NCBI RefSeq assembly: GCF_051020985.1
Contig: NC_134999.1
Span: 8,866,001 to 8,930,000, forward strand
DNA: 64,000 bases
Direction of reading: 5' to 3'
Source: Nomia melanderi
Lineage: Eukaryota > Arthropoda > Insecta > Hymenoptera > Halictidae
Shown: positions 60,407 to 64,000 of the stretch, one piece after another
Layout of the letters: the number at the start of each line of letters is the position of its first letter
Position numbering within the stretch: the first letter of the stretch is position 1
Notes under the pieces: model-generated
What the model was told of the DNA's origin: nothing
Databases searched by the model: none
What the model saw: the letters and a program-made list of their open reading frames with translations, nothing else
Translations under genes and position numbers: made by a program

Positions 60407-60634
60407 TTAACCTGTTACACTCGTATGTCATGCTGGCGATGACAATATAAATTGTTATAGAGCGTTAGAAATTGTTTTAAATCTTATTATAACACATTAA
60501 ATCTTATAATAATAATAAATAAAATGAATATAAAACGTTGAATTCTACTGCGGTAAATTACTTTAATTCGTTTCCCTAAAAATAAGTACAAGTTTGCACT
60601 CAACAACATTGAAAATAAGCAAATAAGGGGTTAA
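60407..60634 (+). mobile_element. Possible TTAA-flanked MITE, 228 bp
   Basis: Starts TTAACCTGTTACACTCG and ends, on the other strand, TTAACCCCTTATTTGC. The ends share only the first ~8 bp. A TGTCAT-ATGACA hairpin (60426-60444) starts 19 bp inside the left TTAA. Its right TTAA coincides with the start of the next element. Confidence 0.5.
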
Positions 60635-60874
60635 CCCTTTGCCCTCTTATGTCGAATATAACTCGACATCAGATCTGGTAAAAAGTGTGCTTCTCTGGCG
60701 ACACATTTTTAAATTATGTTATTTTATGATTTTCAATAACATTACTAAAAAGAATAGACACTATTTTCTATTAACTAATCTAACTAATTTCTTTCCAAAT
60801 ACATCTCAAATGAAACACTTAAAACTATAGAAAATTATCGAAAAGGTAGAAGACACTCGGAGTGCAAAAGGTAA
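60631..60874 (+). mobile_element. TTAA-type MITE, 244 bp
   Basis: The left end is TTAACCCTTTGCCCTC and the right end, other strand, TTTACCTTTTGCACTCCGAG. The right TTAA has decayed. A perfect 7-bp-stem hairpin ATGTCGA-TCGACAT (60649-60669) starts 18 bp inside the left TTAA. Confidence 0.7.
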
Positions 60875-61439
60875 AAGATTTATTTTTGTTTATCTAGCAC
60901 TGCGAAGTTACTTTTCTCGTATGAGTTTTGTTTAGATTGTTTATTCAGTTTGTTCAGTGTGGATGTATTGTATGTAGATGAAATACATTATAATTTTAAT
61001 GGTACATTTACTTCGATTTAATAAACGGGGTTATTAATCTCTTGCCTTACGAGTCATTTCGATTCAGATGTTCCTACTTACGCGATTGAATTTTGCGGAA
61101 ATTTTGTAGATGCAACTGTTATATAAAAAGCTAAGGTATTACTGGTTCGACGAAATTTATTTATGAAAATAAATTATTATTTTGGTTTCGATATGGTAGA
61201 TTTATAAGATAATTTATAAAGTTAAGCTTCGGGTGAAGACCTCCGATAATTCGTCATTTCTACTAAAGGAATTAATAAGGAACTTGGAGGGATGATGGAG
61301 TTGTTACAAAATTGAAGATAAAAATTAATAAATTGACTATTGAATACTTAACGTACTTGAATATTTTACTCTTCATGCTAGGGAAAAGTAGGGTAAAATA
61401 TAACGCTTTTTTAAATTGTGACAACAAAGTATCTGGAGC

Positions 61440-61495
61440 AATAATAAAATTTCAAAACCGGTCATTCGACCAGTTCGCGGTACAATTCGTGTTAA
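61440..61495 (-). mobile_element. TTAA-type MITE end, family 4 copy b (partial)
   Basis: On the minus strand TTAACACGAATTG is followed 20 bp from the TTAA by AACTGGTC-GAAT-GACCGGTT (61456-61475), closely matching the corresponding part of 58970-59225. The other end could not be placed with confidence. Confidence 0.5.
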
Positions 61496-61940
61496 CATGA
61501 TTCTTCCACAATAATTTTGCTGGCTTGTCTGACACTCGAAATTCTTCGTATAATACGATTATCTCCGGAAATGTTTGTGGCACATGTATTTGTTTGTTCA
61601 TCAATCATTTCAAAATACTGTTTACTATTTGTTTTGTCTGCAATAAATTTTATTCTCGTTTTATCATGGTAACTAATACCGGCTTAAGTAAACATTTTAC
61701 TTTGCCATTTTTTATTTACTGACAAGTTAAAAGTTATATCTCTTTAAATTATGAAATTATAATTCAAATTAACCGATTCATTCGAATTAATCTTTTATGA
61801 CTATGCACTTCGAAATTATGTTATATATATATATGTCTTTTTAGTTTCTTCTTTATTCTCTCTTTTGCAAGAAAGTGGCGCAGCATCGTGGTATCGTACT
61901 ATTCTCTCACCATGAAGCTTGTTTATCGATATTCTTTTTC

Positions 61941-62192
61941 TTAACCAGTTAACTGCGTTTGGCGAATATACGCGCCATCTTAAAGCTTGAAATGACACTA
62001 ATTATTTCAACGATGAATTGTTTCTTTTTTCAGATAAAGATGTAATTTTTCTTTGTTTTTCTTTGGTTTTTCATTAAAGTATACCTTAGGTGCATTCGTC
62101 CTGCGTTTGACGAGTACATACTTCATTTTTTTATTTCACTGCGCGCAAAAGGAAAGATTTTTCAAACTAAATTCCACAATTAACAGGTTAAA
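61941..62192 (+). mobile_element. TTAA-flanked MITE, family 1 copy b, 252 bp
   Basis: Starts TTAACCAGTTAACTGCG and ends, on the other strand, TTAACCTGTTAATTGTGG. Homologous throughout to 36317-36540 (inverted) and 63665-63910. It carries the palindrome TGGCGAATATACGCGCCA (61960-61977) starting 19 bp from TTAA. Confidence 0.88.
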
Positions 62193-63664
62193 TCAAAATG
62201 CTTACTACTTGAATTTATTTTTATATAATTCTCTTCGTAATCATTCTATGCTAACATTATTGATTTTCGTAGTTTCATTGATTCATTTCAATCTTAGAAA
62301 GTAGAGGTTTAAAAACAGATAATTAATCATAAATATAATTACTTGAAAATATCCAGTAATGTTTATAAAATTCAATATTTGCAAAATTGATGTGTACGGT
62401 ATATCTAGCGTTAAACAACGAAAAGTTTCTGAAATAACTGCATTTATTATTTATAGGACACCCTGTACTTCGAGCTAAACTTAATCGAACTTAACTCCGC
62501 TAAACCGTGTATTTATCGTCGCTTTTACCTCGCTGCTATCACCTTCGATGGTTTTCAATTTGACACATCGACATTTAACATATCACGTGAACAGATAAAC
62601 TGAAAACAACACGGAAGAAGTCAATGTAATCATGTACAGAAACGATTCGTAAATAATGAAAATGTATTGAATCTATCGAAAAGTTCTGCCCCTTAATGTC
62701 ATCTTAAATTTCCAAAGTAAAATCATTCATTAGTGAGGACGGAAATTATCTTGTTCAGTAAACTAAAACATTTGAAAGGAGAAAATTTTGCTAAAACTTT
62801 CCTACAAATGTATGGGATATTTTAATTATATAAAAATATTTCAACATATGTGTATTAGAACTACGACAATTATTTTTGTAAGGGATAAATAATATAATAT
62901 ATAATTCGGTATCTTAACGTATTCGTATTGGCAAATAAAAATTTTCGTTTCCTGACGACAACATTTCCCGATGCGAAAGTAAAATAAATGTATTGATAAT
63001 ATGTTTTCTTTTCATTCAAAAACGGACAGAACTTTCTGGTAGACCTAATATTGGATTGATGCAAAAGTTTTGACGTTTCTTTATAAGAAATGAGAAGAGG
63101 AGTTCTGAATTGTTCGTTAGCTAAACAAAAACTAAGTAAAAACGAAGAAAGAAGTGTCCTTTATACACGTTGTAATAGTTTAAAAACAGATGTTCCAAGC
63201 CAATATTATGCATGCGAAGGGAAGTTTTCGGGACCGTTCTACAGGTAATTTGTTGCAGTACAGATATCGATTATAGAATAATAGAACAACGGGGCGTATC
63301 AATTTCAATAGCTCGTCGTCTTCCTTTTATTTTTTAACCGAGGAACGGGGAAATCGATCGTCCCATCGAAATGAGAAGTAGTTTGCTTTAAATGATACAG
63401 ACAAAACGGCGAATAATCTCTCAAGATATTTTTACCATTTATTTAAAATTCACATTTGCATATAAAATATTCTCGCCAATCATGTTTTCATCGATACGAG
63501 TTATTTTTAAGTAAGCTGGCGGTGTTTCGCTACTTGGTAAATGCTTGAAACAGAAACTTGCTTAACATTAGATTTACTTGAACTTTATAAATATTATTGG
63601 ATAAATGTTTGGGTCAATTTTGATCGATGCAGCTACGCAAATATATACCCCAAATTGTTTGCTT

Positions 63665-63910
63665 TTAACCAATTAACATGTCAGAGATACACGTCATCTT
63701 AAAATGCAGAATGGTACTAATTTTCTCAACGATGAATTATTTACTTTTTTAGATAAAGGTGTAATTCTTCTTCGTTTTGCTTTAGTTTTTCGTTAGAATA
63801 TATTATAGATGCACTTGTTCTGCGTTTGGCCAGTATACACTTCATTATTTGGTTTTATTGCGAGCACAACGAGAGATTTTTCAAACTAACTTCCACAATT
63901 AACCGGTTAA
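63665..63910 (+). mobile_element. TTAA-flanked MITE, family 1 copy c, 246 bp
   Basis: Starts TTAACCAATTAACATG and ends, on the other strand, TTAACCGGTTAATTGTGG. Homologous to the copies at 36317 and 61941. Its first palindrome is decayed by a small deletion (TCAGAGATACACGTCA). Confidence 0.85.
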
Positions 63911-64000
63911 ACCTTTAATTTCAAAGATCTAAATGAATGAGTATCAGGTTTTCTAAGAACGATAGAGCAAATTGCACAGTAAATGCTCGTAAATCTAGTG

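Larger units (their letters stand above)
60141..64000 (+). other. First intron of the aminopeptidase gene (partial)
   Basis: Starts with a consensus donor. No further M1 exon could be found to the right, so the intron appears to run past the window end. It contains several TTAA-type elements listed separately. TTATAGGACACCCTGTAC near 62451-62468 looks like a transposon-end relic. The remainder is AT-rich and empty. Confidence 0.6.

Noticed and set aside
17001..64000. tRNA, rRNA or other structured RNA genes
   Set aside because: I found no A/B box pair with a cloverleaf and no rRNA-like block on either strand.

Overview
The window looks like nuclear DNA of an insect, most likely a hymenopteran (bee-like): AT-rich non-coding sequence, one intact SLC22-type transporter with insect-style sequence, the first coding exon of an M1 aminopeptidase with a normal GT donor, a dead Tc1-like transposon, and many short inverted-repeat elements. 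The assignment to an order is inference. No prokaryotic or viral genes are visible.

Region 1 (1-17000) is the inside and one edge of a large satellite array: about 92 tandem units of about 185 bp, clearly richer in GC than the rest. The units form higher-order blocks. A 4806-bp (26-unit) block is repeated almost base for base, a 5-unit deletion sits in the second copy, and the first ~1.8 kb recurs at +10903. The array stops sharply at 17000, where a short inverted scrap of the same repeat follows.

Region 2 (17001-35594) is AT-rich. It holds a decayed Tc1-like element (17984-19468, TA target site), a CpG-rich promoter-like first exon with a consensus splice donor (about 22045-22126), two families of diverged short tandem repeats, a perfect 22-bp-arm hairpin (23735-23788), a possible small exon pair (24360-24437 and about 24992-25234), a relic of a non-LTR retrotransposon reverse transcriptase (26322-26540), and the best gene of the window, an intronless SLC22/organic-cation-transporter-like coding sequence on the minus strand (27521-29200).

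Region 3 (35595-64000) is AT-rich and crowded with short (about 180-360 bp) elements whose two ends lie at TTAA and carry TTAACNC-like inverted ends: piggyBac-type MITEs by target site. At least fifteen are placed here, in several sequence families. In most, a small palindrome begins 18-21 bp inside one TTAA, although the palindrome sequence differs between families. This fixed layout is the most unusual pattern in the window. The same region holds a possible solo LTR (48842-49386), two promoter/first-exon candidates (50396-50552 and 54751-54844), and the first coding exon of a type II membrane M1 aminopeptidase (59784-60140), whose first intron runs off the end of the window.

The two recognisable genes are 30 kb apart on opposite strands and do not form a functional unit. 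Exon-like patches without a recognised product are given with low confidence. Coordinates of small features were counted by hand and could be off by a base.
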